From the NCBI GenBank assembly GCA_022826515.1, contig JAJDUT010000026.1, positions 1 through 55,072 of the forward strand: a stretch of DNA of 55,072 bases, written 5' to 3'. Position numbers and translations under genes: made by a program. This document shows positions 1-8,183 of this stretch, one piece after another. Origin of the DNA: Candidatus Latescibacterota bacterium (GTDB lineage: Bacteria; Latescibacterota; UBA2968; UBA8231). Every line of letters begins with the position of its first letter. Position 1 is the stretch's first letter. The notes under the pieces were generated by a model. The model saw nothing but the letters and a program-made list of their open reading frames with translations. It searched no databases and was not told the DNA's origin.

Positions 1-189
1 ATACGACGCATACGCACCAATCCATCCCCCCCAATTCAAACTCTCCGCCACCGAGCGGCTCGAATTAGGAGGATCCAGCGGCGAATGGGATATCAAGCAG
101 ACAAGCAAAAACGCGCCGAGGCCGAGGAGGAGCACCCCTAGCGCTTGGAGTTTCTTCTCGCCTTTGGGCGTATGCAAAAACTCGGACAT
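1..189 (-). CDS. ftsK: DNA translocase FtsK, N-terminal fragment (runs off left edge)
   Basis: Reading on the minus strand from the ATG at 189 gives 63 codons without a stop, continuing beyond the window. The peptide starts MSEFLHTPKGEKKLQALG, then has a hydrophobic segment (about residues 17-30), a short SHSPLDPPN stretch and NWGGWIGAYASY. This order (basic cytosolic start, first membrane helix, short external S-x-x-D-P stretch, G-x-x-GA at the start of helix 2) is that of the 4-TM membrane domain of FtsK/SpoIIIE. FtsK sits at the division septum and pumps chromosomal DNA. The motor domain is outside the window, so identification rests on the N-terminus alone; other SpoIIIE-like translocases are possible. 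Confidence 0.72.
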   Translation of the reverse strand, partial: MSEFLHTPKGEKKLQALGVLLLGLGAFLLVCLISHSPLDPPNSSRSVAESLNWGGWIGAYASY

Positions 190-292
190 AGAGCCGCAGA
201 CTCCGCTAGTACCTAGGCTGGGAAGCAATCAAATTGGAAAGGGGATAAATCAAAAATAAACAAAAACGCGGCTTTTTGCATCTTGTGGCGCG

Positions 293-2464
293 TCAGATCA
301 TACCGCTGCGCTTGCGCCCAAACCACTCGACAGCCAACAGGGCAATCGCCAACAGCGCCGGCCACAACGGCCCCCACAGCGGCAAAACCTCGGCCTTTTC
401 GACCCAACGCTTGCGCGGCGCAAGCTGTTTTAGCATGTCCTCCCAGTCCGCAAGCAAATAGGCGCGACCGCCACTGGCGCGGGCCAGCTCGCCCAAGAGC
501 AGTGGGTCGGTGCGCAAATCCCCAAGCTCAATACTGTACTCTTCGACGACAAAGCGACCCATAGCCGTACCTACAGCGGCTTGGTCCACTGCGGCCCGGA
601 CCTCGTATTCATACGCGCCGGGGGCCAGCCCACTAGCGACGCCTCTATAGTGCCCGGCTCCTTGTGATTGCAGGTCGAATGCTTCTCGCCCGGCTAGCGC
701 CACCTGCACCCTTGCCCCCGGCTGCGGCCTCAGCAGTTCGTCGAAGACCTGCACCGCGAAAACCACTTCCTCACCCGCCCGGTACACGGGCCGCTCGGTC
801 GAGGCGCGGACCCGCCCACCCGAGGTGTCGAGCGCGAGCCACTTGGCGGCGTCGCGCCAGAGTGTGCGAATGGTCTGTGGCTGGCCATCGACGCCGCTGC
901 TCATCAGATCGAGTCGCCAAAAAGACGCAGACAGGGCTGCAATGACCTTACCCTCGCCATACGCGCCCGCAGCGATGATTGGCTCGCCGCCGGCGCTCTC
1001 GATCAGCACGGTGGTACCCGGCCGCTGCTGCGCCGTGCGAAAGTAGCCCGGCAGCGGTGGCAACCGAAGCCACGGATCGTCCGCACCCGCAGGCTGACGC
1101 ACGACCGGATGGTGCCGCCCGCCCGCGCTGAGCCGCAACAAGACCTCGCCCGGCACAAAGGGCACAGGGCCAGCTACCTGAAGCGGCATGAGCGCAGCCA
1201 GTGGCGAGTCGGCCCGCCAAGCCCGCGCCATCTTGGGACCGCCGACGACGAGCAAACCAGCACCGGCGTACACGTGCTGGACCAATGCAGCGGCCGGCGG
1301 ACCGTTGAGCAGCCACGCACCCGGATTCACCAGCAGCACCACATCCCGGCCCTGCAAAACAGCCGGACTCCACGCGCCGCCGTAGAACGCGTCCGGCTCC
1401 CGCTGAATCATGGCCTCTACTGCCCAACTCGAATCTGCGCTTAAACTGCGGCGCAAAAAGGCCAAGTCCTCGCTGGGGCCTCCAGCTAGCAACAGCACCC
1501 GCGTGCGCCCGGCGAGAATGTGGGTAAACGCGAGGGCCTCGTTGTCTGCGGTCGCAAATTCTCCGGCCACAGGCGCAATGGCCACGCGAAAAATGCGCGG
1601 CCCAGCCTGCTGGGGCGTCACGGCAAAGGAAACGCGCTGCACCTGTCCATCGCCGGCCAACAGCAGCGATTGTTGCTGGAGCAACCGCTCTCCCTCGTAG
1701 AGTTGGGCTTCCACGCGCTGTCCTTCGTATCCCCAACTCCGCACCTCGGCGTCAATTGACTGGCTCTGACCGACGTATCCGGTTTCGGCTGTGCGCACGT
1801 CCATTAGCTGGACATCGACGGGTACTTCTGCGCCCCCCACGCCAAGCGCGTACACGGGCACGCCCAATTCCGCGCCCAGTTGCACCGGGTCGCGGCCCAA
1901 GTTGTGGCCTCCGTCGGAGAATAGGACCACGCCTTGCACGCGCTCCCGCTCGGCTACCGCCTCTAAGCTAGCGGCGAGGGCGCGGCCTATATTGGTCGCC
2001 TGACCGCGAGTACTTGCGGTCTCGACCGTATCAAGCGCGAGCGAATACGCCGACTCGGCAAATCCCCAAGCGCGGACTTCGGCCTGCTGCAAGTGCGCTG
2101 ACCAACGCTCGTCGCCCAGCACGGCTACCGCCTGTTGCAGTCGCGTGACAGGCCCGTCGGCTACCCTCATGCTCGGGCTCGTATCGACCAACACCAACAC
2201 CAGCGGTCGGATGACCTGCTGGTGCCACCACGTCAAAACTGGCTCGCACAATACCATAGTTAGCAAGGCCACAGCCGCGGCGCGCAACGCCACGAGCACC
2301 ATGCGGCGCTTGGAATCAACCTGCGGATACGTCCGCTGATATACCCAATAAACGAATGCGAGTAGGAAGGGCAGCAGGACGAGGAATACGCGCGGTCCCG
2401 CTAGCTGGAGGTGGCTATCCGACCACTCAGACACGCCAGCCCAAGCGGGGAGCGGCGTCCACAT
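293..2464 (-). CDS. Membrane protein with von Willebrand factor A domain (BatA-like)
   Basis: About 723 residues from the ATG at 2464; an ATG 14 codons further up is possible but lies deeper inside tsaD. Two membrane helices come first (LVLLPFLLAFVYWVYQ and a second near AAAVALLTMVL). A VWA domain follows with the metal-site motif DTSPS in VLVLVDTSPSMRV and a later VLFSDGGHN strand. The middle part resembles the class I glutamine-amidotransferase-like fold often found in these proteins (VLLLAGGPSEDLAFLRRSL), then an Ig-like segment (PVYRAGEEVVFAVQV) and a C-terminal helix (LWPALLAIALLAVEWF). The architecture matches uncharacterised VWA membrane proteins related to BatA/BatB; substrate and partners are unknown. 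It overlaps tsaD by 38 bases and is probably cotranscribed with it. Confidence 0.8.
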   Translation of the reverse strand: MWTPLPAWAGVSEWSDSHLQLAGPRVFLVLLPFLLAFVYWVYQRTYPQVDSKRRMVLVALRAAAVALLTMVLCEPVLTWWHQQVIRPLVLVLVDTSPSMRVADGPVTRLQQAVAVLGDERWSAHLQQAEVRAWGFAESAYSLALDTVETASTRGQATNIGRALAASLEAVAERERVQGVVLFSDGGHNLGRDPVQLGAELGVPVYALGVGGAEVPVDVQLMDVRTAETGYVGQSQSIDAEVRSWGYEGQRVEAQLYEGERLLQQQSLLLAGDGQVQRVSFAVTPQQAGPRIFRVAIAPVAGEFATADNEALAFTHILAGRTRVLLLAGGPSEDLAFLRRSLSADSSWAVEAMIQREPDAFYGGAWSPAVLQGRDVVLLVNPGAWLLNGPPAAALVQHVYAGAGLLVVGGPKMARAWRADSPLAALMPLQVAGPVPFVPGEVLLRLSAGGRHHPVVRQPAGADDPWLRLPPLPGYFRTAQQRPGTTVLIESAGGEPIIAAGAYGEGKVIAALSASFWRLDLMSSGVDGQPQTIRTLWRDAAKWLALDTSGGRVRASTERPVYRAGEEVVFAVQVFDELLRPQPGARVQVALAGREAFDLQSQGAGHYRGVASGLAPGAYEYEVRAAVDQAAVGTAMGRFVVEEYSIELGDLRTDPLLLGELARASGGRAYLLADWEDMLKQLAPRKRWVEKAEVLPLWGPLWPALLAIALLAVEWFGRKRSGMI

Positions 2465-3437
2465 TGAGACTGTCGCAGACGCCACGACTGAGGTAGAAGG
2501 CCCCAACAGCCCCTACCATAGCGGCGTTATCTGTACACAAATCGTACGCCGGACAATGGAAGGCTAGGCCGCGGTGCTCGACCGCGACGCGCAGCCGCTG
2601 GCGCAGCCGCTGGTTGGCGGCAACGCCGCCCGCAAGGCATACCGTCGCCACTTCTACTCGCTCCAAGGCCAGCAGGGTCTTAGCCACCAAGGCATCTACT
2701 ACGGCTTCTTGGAAGCTAGCGGCAATATGGGCGAGCTGGGCCGTGCGCTCTTGCGGAGAAAGCGCACGCACGTAGTGTAACACCGAGGTTTTGAGGCCAC
2801 TGAAGCTGAAGTCCATCTCGTCCACGAGGGCGCGAGGGAAGTCAATGGCCTCGGGATCGCCATCCTCGGCCAACTCGGCGATGAGCCGACCACCGGCCAC
2901 CACCCCTTCCCCGGGCAGCAGCCCCAGCAGCTTGGCGACCTTGTCAAATGCCTCGCCAGCCGCGTCGTCGCGCGTGCGGCCCAGCACCTCGTATGAGCCG
3001 AGTTCGCGCACCAAAATCAACTCGGTGTGCCCGCCCGACACCAGCAGCGTCAGGAAGGGAACCTCGACCTGCGCGGCGACCAAGTTAGAAAACACGTGGG
3101 CCTCTAGGTGATGGACGCCGACCAGCGGCTTGTTGCGCGCCAACGCCAGCCCCTTGGCCAGCGATAGCCCCACGATCAACGACCCGACCAAGCCAGGCCC
3201 GCGCGTCGCAGCCACCCCATCCACTTCTTCCCACCCAACGCCAGCAGTCGCTAGGGCCTGTCGCACGACCGGCACCAAAGCACGCATATGGGCGCGCGAA
3301 GCCAACTCGGGCACCACGCCCCCGTATGGCGCGTGATCTTGTTGCGAGAAGATGATATTGGAATGCACGGCGTACGACTCATCGACAACGGCCGCGGCCG
3401 TCTCATCGCAGGAGGTCTCCAGCCCCAGTACCAACAT
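2427..3437 (-). CDS. tsaD: tRNA N6-adenosine threonylcarbamoyltransferase TsaD
   Basis: 336 residues, full length for the Kae1/TsaD family. It begins LGLETSCDETAAAVVD (ASKHA ATP-binding fold) and has the iron-binding HHLEAH motif (residues 109-114), LLVSGGHTEL, and FSGLKTSVLHYVR. With TsaB, TsaC and TsaE it transfers the threonylcarbamoyl group to A37 of ANN-decoding tRNAs; the partners are not in this window. The start is 1 base after the stop of the upstream YbbR-domain gene, so the two are likely translated as a unit. Confidence 0.97.
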   Translation of the reverse strand: MLVLGLETSCDETAAAVVDESYAVHSNIIFSQQDHAPYGGVVPELASRAHMRALVPVVRQALATAGVGWEEVDGVAATRGPGLVGSLIVGLSLAKGLALARNKPLVGVHHLEAHVFSNLVAAQVEVPFLTLLVSGGHTELILVRELGSYEVLGRTRDDAAGEAFDKVAKLLGLLPGEGVVAGGRLIAELAEDGDPEAIDFPRALVDEMDFSFSGLKTSVLHYVRALSPQERTAQLAHIAASFQEAVVDALVAKTLLALERVEVATVCLAGGVAANQRLRQRLRVAVEHRGLAFHCPAYDLCTDNAAMVGAVGAFYLSRGVCDSLNVDAAPRLGWRV

Positions 3438-3438
3438 G

Positions 3439-4401
3439 CTAGTAGCTCACCAAATCGACGTATGCTGGAGCGATCTGGCGCACCTCAAAAAGCGATGTCC
3501 CCGCGCTGTGCACTGGCAGTGCATTTCCCTGATATTCGGCGTAATCTACGTACAGCTCTATGTCGCGGGCCGGGTCGAGCTGGGCGATCACGCCAACCCC
3601 GCCGCGCACCTTGACTTGGGCAGTGGCCGGCTCGGGACGCAGGCGCGCCGCGCCGGCATGACGCACAGTAATCGGCACTCCGATTAAATCGTCCTCGGCT
3701 AACATCTGCACGGTGGTGCGCACGCGTACAGACTCGGGCACGAACGCGAGTTGCGTGTGCTCGGGATGGCGCAAAGACCACTTCACATCCACATCTTCCC
3801 GGATATCCTGCAAGACCAGCGAATCCGTATCCACATAGCGCAATGCGGCGACCTGCTGCTGCGGGCCGCTCACCCGGACGAGCGCGGGATCGGCTTGCAT
3901 CGGCGTCACCTGTACGTGGGCAGCAGCCACTTCTAGACTCGCTTGCACCCGCACGGGCACATCCCGTTCCATCATCGGCGCTAGCGCGATTTCAATTTCT
4001 TTTGGTTCGAGAATTTCCTTGACTTCGACATCCAAGTCGGCCACCCGCTTGGTGATTTGGGAAGGAGTCAAGCGGTGGATCCGATTCTTGCCTTCGGCCC
4101 GCAACTTCAGAACAAAGGAATCGTCGTCCAAGTCAAACAGCAGCTCCTTGCCCCCACCAGTGACCAAGACGCGAACCGTGGAGGGCACTTGACTGGCTAG
4201 CACCATATCCCCGTCCACCCCTTCGCCCGGCGGAGGGACCTCAATCCAGAGGCGCACTGCAACTTCTTTATCGTAGTACTTCTCTGTAACTGCGTGAAGC
4301 CACAGCGCAAAAGATAAGACCAAGGCACCTGCCCTGATTCCCCAACTGCTTACACTGATGTTGGCCAACAACAGACCCCATAAGAAGAAGAGGCTCCACA
4401 A
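3439..4401 (-). CDS. YbbR (CdaR-like) domain membrane-anchored protein
   Basis: About 320 residues with an N-terminal hydrophobic anchor (IRAGALVLSFALWLHAV) followed by repeated beta-rich YbbR units, e.g. VPSTVRVLVTGGGKELLFDL, MERDVPVRVQASL and a third in the C-terminal third. The family includes CdaR, the regulator of the diadenylate cyclase CdaA, which is usually encoded next to it; no cyclase gene is next to this one. The proposed start is a TTG at 4401, since no ATG or GTG in frame keeps the membrane anchor; it lies in the loop of a possible hairpin (4386-4416), so the start is uncertain. The gene is directly followed by tsaD. Confidence 0.8.
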   Translation of the reverse strand: MWSLFFLWGLLLANISVSSWGIRAGALVLSFALWLHAVTEKYYDKEVAVRLWIEVPPPGEGVDGDMVLASQVPSTVRVLVTGGGKELLFDLDDDSFVLKLRAEGKNRIHRLTPSQITKRVADLDVEVKEILEPKEIEIALAPMMERDVPVRVQASLEVAAAHVQVTPMQADPALVRVSGPQQQVAALRYVDTDSLVLQDIREDVDVKWSLRHPEHTQLAFVPESVRVRTTVQMLAEDDLIGVPITVRHAGAARLRPEPATAQVKVRGGVGVIAQLDPARDIELYVDYAEYQGNALPVHSAGTSLFEVRQIAPAYVDLVSY

Positions 4402-4416
4402 AAGGGGGCCTCTTCT
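4386..4416 (-). promoter_or_regulatory. Stem-loop spanning the start of the YbbR-domain gene
   Basis: AGAAGAGGC (4386-4394) and GCCTCTTCT (4408-4416) are perfect 9-base inverted repeats around a 13-base loop. Read on the minus strand, the first arm contains the only purine-rich candidate ribosome site (AGAGG) and the TTG start lies in the loop. It could limit translation of the YbbR gene or act as a weak terminator for the small gene upstream; no T-run follows, which argues against a strong terminator. Function is inferred. Confidence 0.4.
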
Positions 4417-4463
4417 CGTGATCTACTACTTTTACCGCGTGCCAAAGGCGAAGACGGAACCGC

Positions 4464-4658
4464 TTACTTAAACGATTTCTTGAGTTCCTCGCCGGTACTC
4501 AACTCGCCGTTGTCAATTCTTATATGGTATCCGCAACTTGGATCCGTGCAGGCCCACGCTTTGTAGTGAATGGCTGCGCCGTCTCTGCCATAGTCGGAAA
4601 GCGGAATCAAAACGCCTTCCTTGCACTTTAAACACTCAGGAAAATCAACCTTTTCCAT
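4464..4658 (-). CDS. Small zinc-ribbon protein of unknown function
   Basis: 64 residues. Two cysteine pairs, CLKC (residues 10-13) and CTDPSC (37-42), have the spacing of a zinc ribbon, separated by a short beta-hairpin-like stretch. A strong ribosome site (GGAGGAG) lies about 8 bases before the ATG, which supports a real gene despite its size. No catalytic motif is visible and I do not recognise a named family. It lies between the phosphatase gene and the YbbR gene on the same strand; the 62-base gap to the latter holds the hairpin at 4386-4416. Confidence 0.7.
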   Translation of the reverse strand: MEKVDFPECLKCKEGVLIPLSDYGRDGAAIHYKAWACTDPSCGYHIRIDNGELSTGEELKKSFK

Positions 4659-4733
4659 CCGACCCTCTCCTCCGGTTTTAGCGTGTAGCCGCTCGGGACT
4701 ACACTATTATTTCAATGTACTGGTGCCGCCCCA

Positions 4734-5207
4734 CTATGTCAATTGCCCAAGATGCACGGCGTATTCATATACGGCCCGTTCTTGGGCGGCCGTTTCCACC
4801 GAGCCGGGGCGCAGGTTCCGCACCTGTGTCAGGGCGTCTGCCGCGCTGCTGCCCATCCTCACCAAATAACTCGCCAACATCGTGCCCGTGCGCCCCAACC
4901 CCGCGCTGCAATGGACCATCACGGGTCGTCCTTGCCCGACCGCCTCGTCAACGAATTGGACAAACGCTCGTATCTCCCCGAGCGAAGGCGACTGCATATC
5001 CTGTATGGGCAAGTGCAAGTACGCCATATCGCGCGCTGCCACCTCGCCCACCGGCAGGGCATCCGCAGTCAGCGACACAATCGCCTTTACGCCCTGCGCC
5101 GCCAGCAAATCGAGATCGTCCTCCAGCCGCTCGTCCCTCTCCCAACCACCAATCTGCCCGGCCCCTGCCAACCAGCCCTCTAATAGCCAACCAAAGTTGA
5201 ACACCAT
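4734..5207 (-). CDS. Dual-specificity / tyrosine protein phosphatase-like protein
   Basis: 157 residues. The CX5R active-site loop is VHCSAGLGRTGT with nucleophile Cys100 and Arg106; Asp70 in LPIQDMQ is 30 residues upstream, the right spacing for the general acid of cysteine phosphatases. No signal peptide or membrane segment, so it is cytosolic. It starts 3 bases after moaE on the same strand and is probably the last gene of a moaD-moaE operon. The substrate is unknown; family members act on phosphoproteins, phosphoinositides or small phosphorylated molecules. Confidence 0.87.
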   Translation of the reverse strand: MVFNFGWLLEGWLAGAGQIGGWERDERLEDDLDLLAAQGVKAIVSLTADALPVGEVAARDMAYLHLPIQDMQSPSLGEIRAFVQFVDEAVGQGRPVMVHCSAGLGRTGTMLASYLVRMGSSAADALTQVRNLRPGSVETAAQERAVYEYAVHLGQLT

Positions 5208-5210
5208 TGC

Positions 5211-5651
5211 TTAGCGGCCTTCATAGGCTACCTGTGGCCCTTCAACCCAGCTTTCACCCTCAACCCCTACTTCCTTCTTCCATATCGGCACGATCTGCTT
5301 GAGCCGATCAATGGCGTACTGACACGCGGCCAGCGCCTCGGCTCGATGAGGGCTAGCGACGGCAATTAACACGCTGATCTCCCCAATTTCGAGCTTCCCG
5401 ACGCGGTGAATCATCCCGACGTCCACAACGCCCCACCGCGCCTTCAGATCTTTGCCAATCTCGGCCATCTTCTTCTCGGCCATAGCCGGATACGCTTCGT
5501 ACACCAAATACTCGGTTTGCTTGTCCCCGGAGTGATTGCGCACCACCCCGGCAAACGTGGCCACCGCACCATTTTCAGCGCGCACCACGTCGGCAAACAA
5601 ATCGCTGGGTTCAATTGAGTCTTCGGTAATTTTGAACACGTCAGCCCCCAC
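5211..5651 (-). CDS. moaE: Molybdopterin synthase catalytic subunit MoaE
   Basis: 146 residues, normal for MoaE. Conserved features are FAGVVRNHS, RVGKLEIGE, SPHRAEALAAC and the active-site lysine region DRLKQIVPIWKKE (Lys118, Lys125/126). MoaE with the thiocarboxylated tail of MoaD converts precursor Z (cPMP) to molybdopterin. The start is a GTG at 5651, inside the end of moaD (11-base overlap), so translation is probably coupled. Together with moaD it implies molybdenum-cofactor synthesis; other moa genes are not in the window. Confidence 0.95.
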   Translation of the reverse strand: MGADVFKITEDSIEPSDLFADVVRAENGAVATFAGVVRNHSGDKQTEYLVYEAYPAMAEKKMAEIGKDLKARWGVVDVGMIHRVGKLEIGEISVLIAVASPHRAEALAACQYAIDRLKQIVPIWKKEVGVEGESWVEGPQVAYEGR

Positions 5652-5886
5652 TTACAGGCGGAATAAGAGCCACTTCGTCGCCCGCTTGTAACGCGGTATG
5701 GCTCCCTGCGTACTCGGAATTGACCGCAATCGACAACACCTGCTGCACCGCGGCCAGTTGCGGATACGCGGCCACAAGTTCGCGCTGTAAGTCCGCGACT
5801 CGGCAACCTTCGGCGAGCTCCCACTCACAGCTTCTATGGCCGACGGCATCGCGGCAGGAAGCAAAAAATAGAACCTTGATTTTCAT
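5641..5886 (-). CDS. moaD: Molybdopterin synthase sulfur carrier subunit MoaD
   Basis: 81 residues from the ATG at 5886 (MKIKVLFFASCRDAVG); the reading frame stays open 14 codons further up, but the beta-grasp fold starts at this Met. It ends PPVSGG, the diglycine tail that is adenylated and thiocarboxylated in MoaD-family ubiquitin-like carriers. It precedes moaE with an 11-base overlap, the standard arrangement. Confidence 0.93.
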   Translation of the reverse strand: MKIKVLFFASCRDAVGHRSCEWELAEGCRVADLQRELVAAYPQLAAVQQVLSIAVNSEYAGSHTALQAGDEVALIPPVSGG

Positions 5887-5932
5887 AGCCAAGCGCAAAT
5901 AGCGCCGCGGTCTTACACAACAATCCACGGCT

Positions 5933-5969
5933 AAAAAAGGAAATGGGACCTCTCACTGAGGCCCCATTT
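5933..5969 (-). terminator. Rho-independent terminator after the cohesin-like secreted protein gene
   Basis: AAATGGGACCTC and GAGGCCCCATTT (5941-5969) form a 12-bp stem with one mismatch and a 5-base loop. On the minus strand it is followed by CCTTTTTT. It lies about 55 bases beyond the stop of the 6024-8093 gene and before moaD. Confidence 0.8.
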
Positions 5970-5997
5970 CACTCACTAACTGCTGTTACGCACCCGG

Positions 5998-6027
5998 GTA
6001 GGGGGCGCGGTTTCAAACCGCCCCTAC
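5998..6027. repeat. Dispersed-type palindrome at the 3' end of a secreted-protein gene
   Basis: GTAGGGGGCGCGGTTT followed by AAACCGCCCCTAC gives a near-perfect inverted repeat with a one-base centre and three extra bases in the left arm. Short palindromes of this kind are common intergenic repeats in genomes of uncultured bacteria. It overlaps the stop codon of the 6024-8093 gene. Confidence 0.55.
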
Positions 6028-8093
6028 CTCAGCAGCACCATCTTGCGCTTAGCTACAAAGTCGCCGGTGTGCAGCAAGTAAAAATACATGCCACTGGCGA
6101 CGCTAGCGCCGCTTTCGCTCCGACCATCCCACAAGGCTTGGTACTGACCTGCGGCCAGCGCCTCGCCGTCAACCAGCTTGCGCACGACCTGACCCGCGAT
6201 GTTGTAGATCGTCAGGGAGACGATCGCATCGCTGCTCAGCGCGTAGGGAATCGTGGTTTCCGGATTGAAAGGGTTGGGATAGTTCTGATTCAGCGAGTTA
6301 GCCAATGGCAGGGCGGCTAGCGGCTTAGCAGCAGCCCAAGCCGCGCTGAAGTCAATCGCCAAGTTGAGGGCCTTGCCGGCCGCATTCTCCGTGTCGGTCT
6401 TCGCCGTAATGCTGAGGAAAGACACGACATCGGCGTCAACCTCAATCGACGAATTGCCGTCGGCATCGGTCGTATTGCGCACAAACGCGCTACCTTTGGG
6501 GGGAATCGTGCCAATACCGAGCACGGACACCCACTCCGCGCTGCGGTTGTACACATCCCACAAGATGGCCTGACCTTCGCCCGGCTCACCCCAGGGGTTG
6601 GTATAATTGACCGAGTACGTGATCTCGCCGGGGCTGTCATCATCAATAGCGCCCGTATCGGCCCCAGAAGTCAACGCATTGCCAACCAGCGGCGCGGTGG
6701 CCACCAGCACTGGATCCGGCCGGTTGAGGTGTATGCTGTGGCGATTAAACATCTCGGCTAACAACTCGGTGTCCAAATAATCGCGCTCGCCAGAGGACGG
6801 GCCGAGGGACACGCTGTGGACCACAATATCCGCCTCCATCTCCTCGGTAAAGCTGTCCGAGGTGACGAGGGTAAAGGTTCCCAGAACACTATCGCCAGAT
6901 ACGGGATCGTCATTGAGAGTAACGACTGCGCCGCCCCGCACCTGATTGCCGGAGACTTCCACGCCCGGTGCCGACCGGGAAACCGCAGAAGAACCCAAAA
7001 ACGTAGTAGCCTCCAGATCAAAGGCATCCGCGGGCGACACGGTTACGATGACCTCAACTTGCTTCACGCCGGCTAGCCCGGCCGCGGACAGCACGACTGG
7101 AATGTTCGCACCTGCACCCGCGACTAGCTCGTTGCGGGCATTGTCATCATCATTCAGGGAAACCTGCGAGACGAACATCAATTGATCGGGGTCTGGCACC
7201 GCCCATGTGGCGTCGAAATCAACCGCCAAATCAATGGTGTCACCGGCCGGATTTACAGCAGTCGTGCGCGCCCGAACGTCGAGCGAAGTCGCAGCCGCCT
7301 TTAAGTTGCCTTCGGCGTCAAACTGTACCGCGGCATTGCCAGCCTCATCGGTCACATTCCGCAGGCATACGTACACGCCAGAGGGAACCTCACCGACTCC
7401 AAGCAGATAGACCGACCGCGAGCCAGTGTTAGTGATGTCCCAAGCAATGGTCTGGCCCTTGGCCGGGGCACCATCATCGGTGAAATTGACCGAGAACTCG
7501 ATCTCGCCGGGGCTGCCATCCGCGGCCGCCCCTGTGCCGATCGAGGAATAGGCCGGGTTAAAGGAAAGCTCTGAGGTCGCCATCATATCCGGCGGGGGCA
7601 CGGCCCAATTGACGATAAACAATCCCTCGGCACCAAGGACATCCCGGTCCACAGACGACGACCCAATGGACACGCTGTTCACCACAACCTCGGCCGGGGA
7701 ATTTCTGCTAAAACTACTCGACATCGTGAGGGTAAAAACACCCAAAGAACCATCGCCATCTACCGTCTCGCCGAGAGCGGCCGCACCACTTTTGACCTGC
7801 CCACCCCCTAATAATTCCACGCCAGGCGAAAAACCAAAAGCAGGGGTAAAGGTCGTCGCCGCTAGATCAAAGGCTTCCGCGGGCAATACCGTCAGAGTAA
7901 CTTCAAACTGATTTACCCCGACCATTCCAGCAGCCGACACTGCCACCTCCACTTGCTCTCCAGCACCGGCGGCGGCATGTTCCCCATCCAGCGAAATGAC
8001 GACATTCGCGTTATCCCCGGCGACAGCAGCACCACAGAGTGCGAGCAACAGGGCGATGGCAAGAGAAAACGTCTTGCGCACGCTGTTCTGCAT
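6024..8093 (-). CDS. Secreted protein with two cohesin-like/Ig-like repeats and a FlgD-like C-terminal domain
   Basis: 689 residues from the ATG at 8093; ribosome site AAGGAGA precedes it. A signal peptide (KTFSLAIALLLALCGAAVAG) comes first. The body is two tandem copies of a module: a cohesin-like beta domain (VEVAVSAAGMVGVNQFEVTL; VVLSAAGLAGVKQVEVIVTV) followed by an Ig-like domain (PGEIEFSVNFTDDGAPAKGQ; PGEITYSVNYTNPWGEPGEGQ). The C-terminus has NYPNPFNPETTIPYAL, VSLTIYNIAGQVVRKLV and SGMYFYLL, i.e. a FlgD-like/T9SS-type end domain used for secretion or anchoring in FCB bacteria. Cohesin-like domains bind partner domains or carbohydrates, so a surface scaffold or adhesin role is inferred. 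It follows a similar but larger gene on the same strand. Confidence 0.85.
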   Translation of the reverse strand: MQNSVRKTFSLAIALLLALCGAAVAGDNANVVISLDGEHAAAGAGEQVEVAVSAAGMVGVNQFEVTLTVLPAEAFDLAATTFTPAFGFSPGVELLGGGQVKSGAAALGETVDGDGSLGVFTLTMSSSFSRNSPAEVVVNSVSIGSSSVDRDVLGAEGLFIVNWAVPPPDMMATSELSFNPAYSSIGTGAAADGSPGEIEFSVNFTDDGAPAKGQTIAWDITNTGSRSVYLLGVGEVPSGVYVCLRNVTDEAGNAAVQFDAEGNLKAAATSLDVRARTTAVNPAGDTIDLAVDFDATWAVPDPDQLMFVSQVSLNDDDNARNELVAGAGANIPVVLSAAGLAGVKQVEVIVTVSPADAFDLEATTFLGSSAVSRSAPGVEVSGNQVRGGAVVTLNDDPVSGDSVLGTFTLVTSDSFTEEMEADIVVHSVSLGPSSGERDYLDTELLAEMFNRHSIHLNRPDPVLVATAPLVGNALTSGADTGAIDDDSPGEITYSVNYTNPWGEPGEGQAILWDVYNRSAEWVSVLGIGTIPPKGSAFVRNTTDADGNSSIEVDADVVSFLSITAKTDTENAAGKALNLAIDFSAAWAAAKPLAALPLANSLNQNYPNPFNPETTIPYALSSDAIVSLTIYNIAGQVVRKLVDGEALAAGQYQALWDGRSESGASVASGMYFYLLHTGDFVAKRKMVLLR

Positions 8094-8118
8094 AGTTGCT
8101 TCTCCTTCTAGTTTATAT

Positions 8119-8162
8119 AGTGAAATGGGACCCCAATTTGAGGCTTGAGGTCCCATTTCACT
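8119..8162 (-). terminator. Perfect 14-bp hairpin between the two secreted-protein genes
   Basis: AGTGAAATGGGACC (8119-8132) and GGTCCCATTTCACT (8149-8162) are exact inverted repeats with a 16-base loop. It lies 22 bases after the stop of the 8184-12059 gene and about 26 bases before the next start. There is no long T-run on the minus side, so it may be a partial terminator or RNA-processing/stability hairpin. The AAATGGGACC core is the same as in the terminator at 5941. Confidence 0.6.
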
Positions 8163-8183
8163 AACTCGCTGTGCAGTGGGTGC

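Noticed and set aside
948..1736. Minus-strand 262-codon ORF inside the VWA gene
   Set aside because: Overlaps a well-supported gene in another frame and has Arg/Gly/Ala-rich shadow composition.
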